From Candidatus Obscuribacterales bacterium (GTDB lineage: Bacteria > Cyanobacteriota > Vampirovibrionia > Obscuribacterales > Obscuribacteraceae), in contig JAGVKG010000062.1 of NCBI GenBank assembly GCA_020050685.1, positions 1 to 32,272 of the forward strand: a stretch of 32,272 nucleotides of DNA. Reading direction: 5' to 3'. Position numbers and translations under genes: made by a program. Positions 25,286 to 32,272 of the stretch are shown here, piece after piece. Position 1 is the stretch's first letter; each line of letters opens with the position of its first letter. The notes under the pieces were generated by a model. That model was not told the DNA's origin. It ran no database searches and saw nothing but the letters and a program-made list of their open reading frames with translations.

Positions 25286-25308
25286 GCTGCCACCACGGGT
25301 GGTGCAGC
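25286..25308 (-). promoter_or_regulatory. Hairpin abutting the ribosome site of the RadC-like gene
   Basis: In the minus-strand mRNA, GCTGCACCAC (25308-25299) can pair with GTGGTGGCAGC (near 25296-25286) with a single bulged base and a short loop. It ends one or two bases before the GGAGG ribosome site at 25284-25280, so it sits where it could affect ribosome entry or mRNA stability. It is not followed by a U-tract, which argues against a terminator. Confidence 0.4.
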
Positions 25309-25406
25309 TTCAACATATTCCCGCTTTACCCTACAATCCAAATCGTCGTATCGTCTTTTCGATCGCCGCCGACAATTCTGGCTGTATTTATAAAGACGCT
25401 CGAAGC

Positions 25407-25432
25407 GGCAAAAAGTTCAAAGCTTTTTTGCC
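25407..25432 (-). terminator. Possible terminator after the MATE gene
   Basis: An inverted repeat with arms GGCAAAAAG (25407-25415) and CTTTTTTGCC (25423-25432) and a 7-base centre, 28 bases beyond the MATE stop. The U-run is within the stem rather than after it, so termination would be weak; it could also be a protein site. Confidence 0.35.
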
Positions 25433-25459
25433 AATTTATCTAAATTCTTTCCCTTGGCA

Positions 25460-26869
25460 TCAGACTTGCTGTGTTTTCCAAACGCCAGAGCGGAATTGCC
25501 AGACAGCCCAAAGTCCGACAACAATTACTGATACCGCCATGCCAAGCCAACATCCGACCGGCCCCCATGACAAGCCAAGCGTTAAGTAATAAGCAATCGG
25601 CAAACGCAAAACAAGCAAGCTCGCGACTTCTGCGATCATCGGTAATCTTGTATAACCAGCACCTTGCATGGCATAAAAAAGTACAATTTGAAAAGCCAGA
25701 AATGGCTCTGAAATTGCCGCTATCTGCAAATAAGGAATTGCCGTAGCAATTACATTTGCATCCTGACTCATGACACGGGCAATTTCACCTGCGCCAAAAA
25801 ACATGAACAAGCCAATCACACTATTGTAAGCAAAGGCAAGCAAAGTCGCCTGCCAACCAGCTAATTGCGCACGATGAACTTGTTTAGCACCGAGATTTTG
25901 TCCCACAATAGTCGAGACTGACATACCAAGCGCGTACATCGGCATAGCAGCCGCTACGTGCTCAATCCTTGAGCCAATGGCAAAGGCAGCCTGACAAGCA
26001 GTTGGAGCACCGGTTTTGGCAAAGATCCAAAACATAACAAAGTTAGAGGAGATCCAAAACAAATCCTGCACTGAAGCTGGCAAGCCAATTTTGAACAAGC
26101 GGACAAACCAGGAAATTGAAATACCTTCCTTGGCGATTTTCTTGATATTGATCGCGTCTGCTAATTCCGTGCGAGAAAGCGCAAAAATAACCAGGATTGC
26201 ACCAATGCAACCAGAAATTAGCCAAGCAAGTCCAATGCCGCGGATGTCCCAGTGTCCCGGCCAAATACAAAAGGCAATGTCTAACAAAATTGTCAGTGTC
26301 ATCGTACCCATCGAAATGATCATTGGTGTACGCGCATCACCTTTGGCGCGCAAAATTGTTTTGCCAATCCAGACAACAGTTGCTGGCAAAAGCGAAAGCA
26401 TGTCCACTTGCATGTAGAGAAACCCAGTATCTTCCACAGCTTGGGTGGCGCCCAGCAGATGAAAGACCGGGCGAGCAAACAAGATTCCGCAAGTAAGCGA
26501 AACGAAACCAAGCATAGAAGCAAACAAAAGTGACTGGCGGGCGGCAGTGCAAGCCGATTCCAAATCGCGTGCGCCCCAAAAGCGGCTGACCAATGCCGAT
26601 GTGCCGGACGAAAGAGCAATGGTCAACAAAACCATAAAAAACCAAATTTGTTCGCCAATGGAAATGGCGGCCTGGGAATCAGCGCCAAGCTTTCCAGCAA
26701 CCCAAGTGTCAACAAAGCTGGCAACAGAAAGTGCAGCCGTGTCCAACAAAAGGGGCCAAGCCATATGCCAAATTGCAGCCAAAGTCGAGCCGGAAATGAT
26801 AACATCATCCCTGACGCGTCCTTGGGTTCGGTTTTTTTTAGTGCTATCTGTCGTCATCATGGAATGCAT
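25460..26869 (-). CDS. MATE family efflux transporter
   Basis: A 469-residue integral membrane protein with two MatE repeats and about twelve transmembrane helices. The first helix region (IWHMAWPLLLDTAALSVASFVDTWVAGKLG) and the matching start of the second half (LFKIGLPASVQDLFWISSNFVMFWIFAKTG) show the internal duplication. Each half has a helix with the typical small-residue and Pro pattern, plus a QNLGAKQVHRAQLAGW loop. Family members export cationic drugs, flavins or metabolites in exchange for Na+ or H+; the substrate here cannot be told. Several start codons lie close together (26869, 26860, 26857) and none has a good ribosome site. The gene is divergent from the TOPRIM gene, 43 bases away. 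Confidence 0.92.
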   Translation of the reverse strand: MHSMMTTDSTKKNRTQGRVRDDVIISGSTLAAIWHMAWPLLLDTAALSVASFVDTWVAGKLGADSQAAISIGEQIWFFMVLLTIALSSGTSALVSRFWGARDLESACTAARQSLLFASMLGFVSLTCGILFARPVFHLLGATQAVEDTGFLYMQVDMLSLLPATVVWIGKTILRAKGDARTPMIISMGTMTLTILLDIAFCIWPGHWDIRGIGLAWLISGCIGAILVIFALSRTELADAINIKKIAKEGISISWFVRLFKIGLPASVQDLFWISSNFVMFWIFAKTGAPTACQAAFAIGSRIEHVAAAMPMYALGMSVSTIVGQNLGAKQVHRAQLAGWQATLLAFAYNSVIGLFMFFGAGEIARVMSQDANVIATAIPYLQIAAISEPFLAFQIVLFYAMQGAGYTRLPMIAEVASLLVLRLPIAYYLTLGLSWGPVGCWLGMAVSVIVVGLWAVWQFRSGVWKTQQV

Positions 26870-26912
26870 AGTAAGGCTTCAATAGAAATATGCCAATGGG
26901 AAAATCCGAATC

Positions 26913-28130
26913 ATGAAGTTGCGTGTATCCGGGCTAAATGAGCCTGTGGCGATACGCCAGGCGAACGCCAGCCAACTTTGGGCATATGTTGAGAAGCTTC
27001 TAAGCTTTGAAGAACCTGATTCTCGCTTCGAACGACAAAGCAAAGTAATTGCCAAACATAGTGGCTTGCCTTTGAAATTACTTTCGCAGCTGCCGCTCGC
27101 CGGCCAAGAAGAAGTGATTTGTGCTGCTTATTCCAAAGAGAGTGCGGACGGCAATGCTTACCATAAGCAAGAATGTCTTTTGGCCTGTGTACTTGCTTTG
27201 GAAGAGCTCAAACGTTTTCAAAGCGTGGTGTTTGAATCGTGGCGATTTGCCAGCGTTGGTCAAAGTATCTCGTCAAGCAAAGCACACGGTCGCGATTTCA
27301 AATGGATAGAAGAATTGGCAGAAACGGCCGATCAATCATTGTGGATTGAACATGCTTACAAATCGGCACCACAATTTAGTCTCTTGAAAGAACCAGGATC
27401 TTGGTCTGAAGATGCCCGCGCCCAAATTATCCTTGCTTGTCTGGAAAGTTTTGGTCAGTATTGTGAACACGAAAAATCGACCCGGGTCAAAGAGGCTCAA
27501 GAGCTCTTCCGCCAATTGGTGAAAGAAAAACGCAAACAACTTCCTGGTAGTTTCTTACCTGAAGTTGTGCTTTTGGTTGAGGGGCAGTCGGAAGCCATGA
27601 TCTTGCCACATCTGACTTCCTACCTCTCTGTCGACTTGGATGCATTGGCAGTGCATGTCACCGCCTGTGGTGGCGCCAAGCAAGTGGCAAGACGCTTCTT
27701 GGAATTGCGTGATGTAACTCGCTTGCCAATCATGGTTGTTCTCGATGATGATGCTCAGGATGAATCACAAATTGTACAGGACATGCTCCGCCCTCAAGAT
27801 AGACTGCATATTCTTTCCAAAGGGGAGATTGAAGACATTTTCGAACCGGCCATGCTGATCGATATTCTCAACAAACAGCTCAGTTCGCTTTGTCCCTCCG
27901 AGCCAATACTTGTATCTGACCTGACGCAGGATTACACAAGTGATGCACCGATAATTAGACGCACAGAGCTTTTGGACAGGCTTTGGCGTAAACGCGGGCT
28001 GGGCGACTTTGACAAAATTGGTTTTGCCAAAACGGTAATTCAAACAATAGTCACACCACAAGCAGTACCTGGCGATATCAAACGAATTGCCGAGAAGATA
28101 AAAGAGCTAGCGGAAACTAATTATGACTAG
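26913..28130 (+). CDS. Stand-alone OLD-type TOPRIM domain protein
   Basis: A 405-residue soluble protein. From about residue 215 it carries a TOPRIM fold like the C-terminal nuclease part of OLD proteins: VVLLVEGQSEAMILPHL with the catalytic-type Glu223, HVTACGGAKQVARRFLEL, PIMVVLDDDAQDE with Asp278-280, and ILSKGEIEDIFE. The OLD ATPase (Walker A and B, ABC signature) is absent. In its place is an N-terminal half of about 210 residues, mainly helical and charged, that I cannot assign. By family knowledge the TOPRIM residues bind Mg2+ and support nicking or cleavage of DNA. It overlaps the next gene by 8 bases. The ATG at 26913 has GGGAAAA about 10 bases upstream. Confidence 0.75.
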   Translation: MKLRVSGLNEPVAIRQANASQLWAYVEKLLSFEEPDSRFERQSKVIAKHSGLPLKLLSQLPLAGQEEVICAAYSKESADGNAYHKQECLLACVLALEELKRFQSVVFESWRFASVGQSISSSKAHGRDFKWIEELAETADQSLWIEHAYKSAPQFSLLKEPGSWSEDARAQIILACLESFGQYCEHEKSTRVKEAQELFRQLVKEKRKQLPGSFLPEVVLLVEGQSEAMILPHLTSYLSVDLDALAVHVTACGGAKQVARRFLELRDVTRLPIMVVLDDDAQDESQIVQDMLRPQDRLHILSKGEIEDIFEPAMLIDILNKQLSSLCPSEPILVSDLTQDYTSDAPIIRRTELLDRLWRKRGLGDFDKIGFAKTVIQTIVTPQAVPGDIKRIAEKIKELAETNYD

Positions 28131-28536
28131 AAACGCGATTGCAACTTGGTCTTCTTGTGCGATCTGGATTCTGGGATTTCTGCTTGCCCTGGTTATTCCC
28201 CCATCATCCAAATTGATCTGGATTCCCGACACCTTGCTTTTAGTGGGATTTTTTCCAGTCTTATTTGTTTGGCAACCTGGATGGCCCTGGCTAATATTTG
28301 GCATCGGTAATATGTTTATTGGCTTTGTCTTGCAAGTGGCATTTTTCTTGCCGGATACCGGTCTGCCGCAAACCATGGTGCCGGTAAGAGCACATCTTGC
28401 CCAATATCATGTACCGATGATCTGGATTCTCACAGGCATCGGCTCAACAATTTACGGCATCATCCGCATGGTGAAGCACCTGACCCTTTGGCTCAAGCAA
28501 AAGGCGCGCAAAGGTAAATCCCCCGAAGGCAGTTGA
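28123..28536 (+). CDS. Four-helix membrane protein, function unknown
   Basis: A 137-residue hydrophobic protein with about four transmembrane helices: about 8-26 (WSSCAIWILGFLLALVI), 32-50 (WIPDTLLLVGFFPVLFVW), 54-75 (WPWLIFGIGNMFIGFVLQVAFF) and 97-117 (MIWILTGIGSTIYGIIRMV). A basic cytoplasmic tail follows (KQKARKGKSPEGS). It is rich in Trp, Pro and Gly. The start overlaps the end of the TOPRIM gene by 8 bases, so the two are coupled. No family is recognised. Its last five codons including the stop are duplicated in tandem just after the gene. Confidence 0.72.
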   Translation: MTRNAIATWSSCAIWILGFLLALVIPPSSKLIWIPDTLLLVGFFPVLFVWQPGWPWLIFGIGNMFIGFVLQVAFFLPDTGLPQTMVPVRAHLAQYHVPMIWILTGIGSTIYGIIRMVKHLTLWLKQKARKGKSPEGS

Positions 28537-28551
28537 CCCGAAGGCAATTGA
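28522..28551 (+). repeat. 15-bp tandem duplication across a stop codon
   Basis: Two adjacent copies, CCCGAAGGCAGTTGA (28522-28536) and CCCGAAGGCAATTGA (28537-28551), differ by one base. Each encodes Pro-Glu-Gly-Ser/Asn-stop in the frame of the preceding membrane protein. A second short duplication, GGACTTACC, lies at 28562-28570 and 28572-28580. Confidence 0.8.
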
Positions 28552-28583
28552 AAAGAATACAGGACTTACCGGGACTTACCCGA

Positions 28584-29165
28584 TTACATATCCTCGTCGT
28601 CTTTCTTCTTCTTTGGTTTCTTGGCCTTTGTGTTGGCGCCGCCGCCGCCCAGTGCAACTTTAGCTGTACCGTCTTCCATGATCAAAACCCGGTTGAGAAA
28701 CTTTTTGCTTGATTCCCATGGCTTCGGAGCATCGCCGGCCATATTATATAAATGCGCGCGTCCGATCACTTGTTGATCGGGAAACTCGGCTTTCTTGGCA
28801 ATATAGAGCCACTGTTTGATCAGAAAATTGAACAAAGCCGGATCTTTATCCCTTTGAGTCATCAATTTCTTTTCTAAAGCTTCACCATAAGCAATACGTG
28901 TATCAACATCCATTGGTGACAATTCCAGTGAACGTTGCAAAACCATGATTGCCCGATCAAGGTGACCCATGCGCATCGATTGCTCGCCTTCCATGCGCAA
29001 AGCATTCGAACTTGGTTGTCCAAGCTCTAAGAACTGATCGGACGTGACAACACCATGAGTGGAGTGACCTACCGAATCGGTATTAACAATAAAGTCCTCA
29101 TAAGCAAACGCTGCTGACGACATGGAAGCCGCCAATATCGCAGCCAGGAAAATGCTTTTGGACAT
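28584..29165 (-). CDS. Exported protein with a TPR-like segment
   Basis: About 193 residues from the ATG at 29165 (AAGAGG about 5 bases upstream); an ATG at 29180 with AGAGGGG upstream is an equally usable start and adds MKEVR. A signal peptide is followed by an AFA-type cleavage site near residue 21 (MSKSIFLAAILAASMSSAAFA). The middle (about 55-95, ALRMEGEQSMRMGHLDRAIMVLQRSLELSPMDVDTRIAYGEALEKK) is close to the TPR pattern, one full repeat and part of a second. The C-terminus is a basic-acidic low-complexity tail (KAKKPKKKKDDEDM) after a Gly run. Likely periplasmic or outer-surface. No specific function can be given. It lies downstream of rpe on the same strand. Confidence 0.72.
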   Translation of the reverse strand: MSKSIFLAAILAASMSSAAFAYEDFIVNTDSVGHSTHGVVTSDQFLELGQPSSNALRMEGEQSMRMGHLDRAIMVLQRSLELSPMDVDTRIAYGEALEKKLMTQRDKDPALFNFLIKQWLYIAKKAEFPDQQVIGRAHLYNMAGDAPKPWESSKKFLNRVLIMEDGTAKVALGGGGANTKAKKPKKKKDDEDM

Positions 29166-29199
29166 CCTTACCTCTTTCATGAATCCGCCCCTCTAGGCC

Positions 29200-29223
29200 A
29201 AATGTAGAACGCTCCCTACATTT
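29200..29223. promoter_or_regulatory. Perfect inverted repeat upstream of the exported TPR-like gene
   Basis: Arms AAATGTAG (29200-29207) and CTACATTT (29216-29223) with an 8-base spacer, located 20-35 bases before the first possible start codon and about 30 bases after rpe ends. On the minus strand it could be an operator or a weak rpe terminator; no long U-tract follows it, so an operator or mRNA hairpin is more likely. Confidence 0.42.
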
Positions 29224-29253
29224 TGACATCAAGTTCGTGATTTTCTTCAAAAA

Positions 29254-29955
29254 TTAACCTCGCGCTTGCGAAACAATTTTTTCGTTGCTTCCCGAGCGCA
29301 AGACCGACACCGCATGACTGAGGTCTTGATCTTGAGATCCATAAATCGAATTGCCGGCAATGATCACGTTAGCACCGGCATTAATAACCAGTTTCGCCGT
29401 AGATGCATCCATGCCACCATCGACACCAATGTGGACTTCCTTGCGGCCTGCTTGATCAAGCATCTTGCGAATCGCCGCAATTTTTGGAATCACAGCCGGA
29501 ATAAATTTCTGACCGCCAAAACCAGGATTAACCGACATGACCAAAACTTGATCCAGATCATCAAGCACATAGGTCAAACACTCTTCCGTGGTAGCAGGAT
29601 TAAGAGCAACGCCTGCTTTCATTCCCAATTGGCGAATTTGCGAAAGGGTTCTTTGCAAATGAACACATGCCTCAGCATGAACAATCACGTTGTTGGCACC
29701 AGCGGCAGCAAAATCAGCCAAATAGCGATCGGCATCGGTGACCATCAAATGACAATCGAGCACAAGCTTGGTCTGTTTGCGCAAGCTCTTTACGACAGGC
29801 GCGCCAATGGTTAAATTCGGGACAAAATGCCCGTCCATAACATCGACGTGGATCCAATCCGCCCCGGCATCCTCCACCCTCTTTATATCTCTAGCCAGGT
29901 TGGCAAAGTCGGCCGACAAAATGGATGGCGCCACCAATATTGGTCTTAGGTTCAT
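29254..29955 (-). CDS. rpe: Ribulose-phosphate 3-epimerase
   Basis: A TIM-barrel epimerase of the pentose phosphate (and Calvin) pathway interconverting ribulose 5-phosphate and xylulose 5-phosphate. At 233 residues it is full length. Metal and catalytic positions are present: Ser11 (APSILSADF), His36 and Asp38 (IHVDVMDGHFVPN), His69 (DCHLMV), and the second Asp in VDGGMDASTA. The MSVNPGFGGQKFIP loop binds the substrate, and a final AGNSIYG binds phosphate. The ATG at 29955 has AAGGA 9 bases upstream. It is divergent from the acyl-CoA dehydrogenase gene. Confidence 0.97.
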   Translation of the reverse strand: MNLRPILVAPSILSADFANLARDIKRVEDAGADWIHVDVMDGHFVPNLTIGAPVVKSLRKQTKLVLDCHLMVTDADRYLADFAAAGANNVIVHAEACVHLQRTLSQIRQLGMKAGVALNPATTEECLTYVLDDLDQVLVMSVNPGFGGQKFIPAVIPKIAAIRKMLDQAGRKEVHIGVDGGMDASTAKLVINAGANVIIAGNSIYGSQDQDLSHAVSVLRSGSNEKIVSQARG

Positions 29956-30003
29956 AGCTGTTATCCTTGATTGGCCTGTCTATAGCTCTGATATGCGAGC
30001 AAT

Positions 30004-30041
30004 TGATAAGTATTTTATCACCGGCCGGGTAACAAACCGGC
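30004..30041. promoter_or_regulatory. Two inverted repeats between rpe and the acyl-CoA dehydrogenase gene
   Basis: TGATAA (30004-30009) and TTATCA (30015-30020) form a perfect 6-base inverted repeat with a 5-base spacer, a plausible operator in the shared upstream region. Next to it GCCGG (30024-30028) pairs with CCGGC (30037-30041), followed by TTTT, giving a small terminator- or attenuator-like hairpin 50 bases before the dehydrogenase start. Confidence 0.35.
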
Positions 30042-30091
30042 TTTTGAATTGCTAACATCTATCCAAGGACCAAATTGCAAGGAAATGACTA

Positions 30092-31258
30092 ATGGTTGAT
30101 TTCAAATTGACTGAGGATCAAACGCAATACCAAGACTTGGCACGCGAATTTGCTCTCAATGAAATTGCTCCGTTTGCCTCCAAACATGATCACTCTGGTG
30201 ATATTGCCGAGAGCATTTGCCGTAAAGCCTGGGAAATCGGGCTAATGAACCTGCATATTCCTGAGGAATACGGCGGAATTGGTTTGTCGGTCTTTGATGG
30301 CTGTGTGATTACTCAGGAATTGGCTAAAGCTTGTGCAGCAATTTCTTGCACGATTAACGCTAACAATTTGGCATTGACACCACTTTTGTTGGCCGGCAAT
30401 GAAAGCCAAAAGCAAGAATTTCTTGGTGGGCTGGCAAGCGAATTCAGTTTTGCCGCTTATTGCGCACAGGAAGACAGCAACAATTCCTGGGGTACACAAT
30501 GCAATACAGAAGCACGACAAGCTGTCCATGAATTTGTGATTAACGGCAAAAAAATTGCCGTTGCCAATGCCGAACAAGCAAAATGGTTCCTCGTCATTGC
30601 CAGAGAAAAAGAATCAAGTTTGTCTGCTTTCATAGTGCCAAATCATTTACCCGGCATCTCCATAAGTACAAGAGAAAAGTCACTCGGTCTGAGAGCTTAT
30701 CCGACAAACACGGTTTCCTTTCAGGACGTAAAAATACCGTCTGCCAATTTGGTTGGGCAAATTGGCCAAGGCTGGGAGCTTGTGATTCGCACGCGTTCAC
30801 GCTTCTATCCTCTCATTGCTTCCACTTGCGTCGGCCTGGCCAAAGCCTCCTTGGAATTTGCTGCCGAATATGCCAAAGCCAGGCAAACGTTTGGCCAACC
30901 AATCGCCAATCACCAAGCTATAAGATTGATGATTGCCGATATGGCTAAAGACATTGAGGGGGCACGCTTGCTGGCATTAGAAGCAGCCATGCTTGCCGAT
31001 CACAATGTGCAATCGAACGCCAGCACGGATAGGTTGATGGCAAATGCGCAACCGGCACGTATGGCTAAATCGTTTGCCCAAGATGCTTCATTGGCAGTAT
31101 CAACAAATGCCTTACAGATCTATGGCGGCTACGGTTATTCCAAAGAATATCCAGTGGAAAAATTGATGCGCGATGCCAAATGTTTGCAACTTTTCGAGGG
31201 AACCAGCAACCACGAGCAAGTGACAATTGCCCAAGAGTTTGCTCTCAGCCAAACATAA
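30092..31258 (+). CDS. Acyl-CoA dehydrogenase family protein
   Basis: A 388-residue FAD enzyme of the acyl-CoA dehydrogenase fold, normally oxidising an acyl-CoA at the alpha-beta position and passing electrons to ETF. The N-terminal helical domain has IPEEYGGIGLS and ITQELAKACAAIS. The C-terminal domain has the ARQTFGQPIANHQAIRLMIADMA signature, LQIYGGYGYSKEYPVEKLMRDAK, and Glu369 in LFEGTS at the catalytic-base position of medium- and short-chain enzymes. The middle sheet domain is unusual: the common TEPxAGSD motif is replaced by AQEDSNNSWGTQ. ATG with AAGGAAA 8 bases upstream. ETF subunits are encoded at 10464-12317. Substrate cannot be inferred; some relatives act on amino-acid-derived acyl-CoAs. 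Confidence 0.9.
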   Translation: MVDFKLTEDQTQYQDLAREFALNEIAPFASKHDHSGDIAESICRKAWEIGLMNLHIPEEYGGIGLSVFDGCVITQELAKACAAISCTINANNLALTPLLLAGNESQKQEFLGGLASEFSFAAYCAQEDSNNSWGTQCNTEARQAVHEFVINGKKIAVANAEQAKWFLVIAREKESSLSAFIVPNHLPGISISTREKSLGLRAYPTNTVSFQDVKIPSANLVGQIGQGWELVIRTRSRFYPLIASTCVGLAKASLEFAAEYAKARQTFGQPIANHQAIRLMIADMAKDIEGARLLALEAAMLADHNVQSNASTDRLMANAQPARMAKSFAQDASLAVSTNALQIYGGYGYSKEYPVEKLMRDAKCLQLFEGTSNHEQVTIAQEFALSQT

Positions 31259-31272
31259 TTTAGGGCGGAAGT

Positions 31273-31518
31273 ATGGCCTCAGAAATTAGCAAAGGACAAT
31301 TACTGGTTGTGAAAGTGCCTCCTTATTACAACAAGGAGTACTTTTATGAAGTGGAAAGCGCCGGCAAAAAGCTAATTCGCGCCAAGCTCTACCATTCGCC
31401 AAAAGTGCGGAAGTCCTGGACTAAAGAAGAATTTGGCGTGCTTTTGGATATGCAGCTGATTCGCCTGGCTGAACCCAATGAAAAGCCGCCAGGCCCAGCT
31501 GAACTACCGCAGGACTGA
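31273..31518 (+). CDS. Small hypothetical protein
   Basis: An 81-residue, soluble, charged protein 14 bases after the acyl-CoA dehydrogenase gene, with GGGCGGAAG just before its ATG. It looks like a compact beta-rich domain (GQLLVVKVPPYYNKEYFYEVESAGKKLIRAKLYHSP), then a short helix and a Pro-rich tail. The KEYFYEVESAGKKLIRAKLY stretch recalls small barrel folds, but I recognise no family. Spacing suggests the same transcript as the dehydrogenase. Confidence 0.65.
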   Translation: MASEISKGQLLVVKVPPYYNKEYFYEVESAGKKLIRAKLYHSPKVRKSWTKEEFGVLLDMQLIRLAEPNEKPPGPAELPQD

Positions 31519-31590
31519 CTGTTTCGAACTTTTGTCCCGGTGGTAAAAAATACTTGGCTGCCAAAGTTGGGCTTCCTTCTTTAATTTATA

Positions 31591-31619
31591 TTGACAACCT
31601 CAAATTAGACAGCTATCAT
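31591..31619 (+). promoter_or_regulatory. Near-consensus promoter of the last gene
   Basis: A perfect -35 TTGACA (31591-31596), a 17-base spacer and a -10 TATCAT (31614-31619, five of six matches), about 100 bases before the ATG at 31721. The best sigma-70-type promoter seen in the window. The untranslated leader of roughly 95 bases shows no strong hairpin. Confidence 0.7.
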
Positions 31620-31720
31620 AATCTGCATCGACTTTTTAAAATCTTGCTTGCTGCCACTTCTGGCGGTCTGGCAATTGAACCTTACTAACTTGCCAATTTG
31701 ACCCACAAGAGAAATCTGTC

Positions 31721-32272
31721 ATGTCTTTTCAACAGAAAAAAGCTGCCGATACGGCTGTTCAGGAACAAGTAGAAACACAAGCCACACCAACCGAGGTGGC
31801 TAACAAGTTCCACAATGAAAACGTTGCCGCCAATCCACCGAAACCTGGAGAAGCGTCAGCTCAAGCAGCAAATTACAAACAAGAAGTTACCAAAAACGAA
31901 CCTGGCACAACAGACGCTGCTGCCAAAGTTGGCGGACAATGGGAATCCGGCAAAATTGTCAAAGATCCGGAAAAGAATAATTACTCGTTCCAAACCAAGA
32001 GTGGCGATATCTATAATGCCACACCGGATGGCCGTGGGGGTTACACAATAGCCGACTCCAATGGCAAACCAGCTACGGTTACAACCCAGGCTGACAAAGT
32101 GAAATATGCACAAATGCAGGATAGCAACGAGGGCGGTTTCCAAGCTAAAAAAGATCAGAACAATTCCACTTCAACAGATAGCAACACCGGTAGCGGCACA
32201 GAAAACAAATCAAAAACAGACGAGAAGTCCAACTTCCAAGATAAGAAGGACAAGCAAGACGAGAAAAAGGAT
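31721..32272 (+). CDS. Hydrophilic low-complexity protein, 5' part
   Basis: An open frame of 184 codons that runs off the end of the window, starting MSFQQKKAADTAVQEQ. It has an AAGAG ribosome site about 10 bases upstream and a near-consensus promoter. There is no signal peptide or membrane helix in the visible part. Composition is rich in Gln, Lys, Asn, Ala, Thr and Asp. Residues about 70-115 (VGGQWESGKIVKDPEKNNYSFQTKSGDIYNATPDGRGGYTI) look like a short folded beta segment. After residue about 140 comes a Ser/Thr/Asn/Lys/Asp-rich tract ending in KDKQDEKKD. Likely a disordered linker before a C-terminal domain outside the window. No family recognised. Confidence 0.7.
   Translation, partial: MSFQQKKAADTAVQEQVETQATPTEVANKFHNENVAANPPKPGEASAQAANYKQEVTKNEPGTTDAAAKVGGQWESGKIVKDPEKNNYSFQTKSGDIYNATPDGRGGYTIADSNGKPATVTTQADKVKYAQMQDSNEGGFQAKKDQNNSTSTDSNTGSGTENKSKTDEKSNFQDKKDKQDEKKD

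Noticed and set aside
26913..28130. Gabija-type GajA or a full OLD nuclease
   Set aside because: No Walker A/B or ABC-ATPase motifs in the N-terminal half and no UvrD-like helicase (GajB) next to it.
28522..28580. CRISPR-like repeats
   Set aside because: Only two copies, directly adjacent without spacers, and no cas genes in the window.

Overview
The window reads as a chromosomal segment of a free-living, Gram-negative-type bacterium of moderate GC content. It carries housekeeping genes (RNase PH, DNA polymerase III delta, phosphoglycerate mutase, ribulose-phosphate epimerase, IspG), an electron-transfer flavoprotein pair, an acyl-CoA dehydrogenase and a large two-component signalling cluster. 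There is no phage, integrase, insertion sequence, rRNA, tRNA or CRISPR array. Non-ATG starts are frequent: GTG for gpmI, holA, the first multi-receiver protein and the histidine kinase; TTG for etfB and ubiB-like. The mix of genes would fit a non-photosynthetic relative of Cyanobacteria (Vampirovibrionia/Obscuribacterales-like). That is an impression from protein style, not a demonstrated placement.

Layout. 1-1694 (+): the 3' end of an RNase D-like exonuclease and gcvPB. 1715-5675 (-): a HicAB toxin-antitoxin pair with a very clear operator, a zinc-ribbon membrane protein, a UbiB/ABC1 kinase-like protein and RNase PH. 5835-8005 (-): a terminator, a tiny Ala/Pro/Thr-rich lipoprotein, a gene-poor 325-bp stretch and gpmI. 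8167-13078 (+): a one-helix membrane protein, holA, a LOG-family protein, etfB, etfA, crcB and a DUF190 protein. 13105-15959 (-): mgtE overlapped by an exported protein of unknown function.

16243-23371 (+) is the most distinctive region. It is a four-gene phosphorelay cluster: (i) REC-HPt-pseudoREC-REC-degenerate GGDEF, (ii) a stand-alone receiver, (iii) a CHASE3-PAS-GAF-PAS histidine kinase, and (iv) HPt-REC-REC-GGDEF. Genes i and iv are paralogous. The C-terminal GGDEF domain of gene iv keeps its signature and an RxxD inhibitory site, while that of gene i reads QAEHF and has lost both. Gene iii overlaps gene iv by ATGA. My reading is that the kinase passes phosphate through the HPt domains and the single receiver to control one active diguanylate cyclase, with the degenerate paralogue as a competitor, scaffold or phosphate sink.

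23372-29955: a structured intergenic element, then ispG, a short RadC-like JAMM protein and a MATE transporter on the minus strand; a stand-alone OLD-type TOPRIM protein overlapping a membrane protein on the plus strand; then an exported TPR-like protein and rpe on the minus strand. 30092-32272 (+): an acyl-CoA dehydrogenase, a short unknown protein, and the 5' part of a hydrophilic, low-complexity protein that runs off the window behind a near-consensus promoter.
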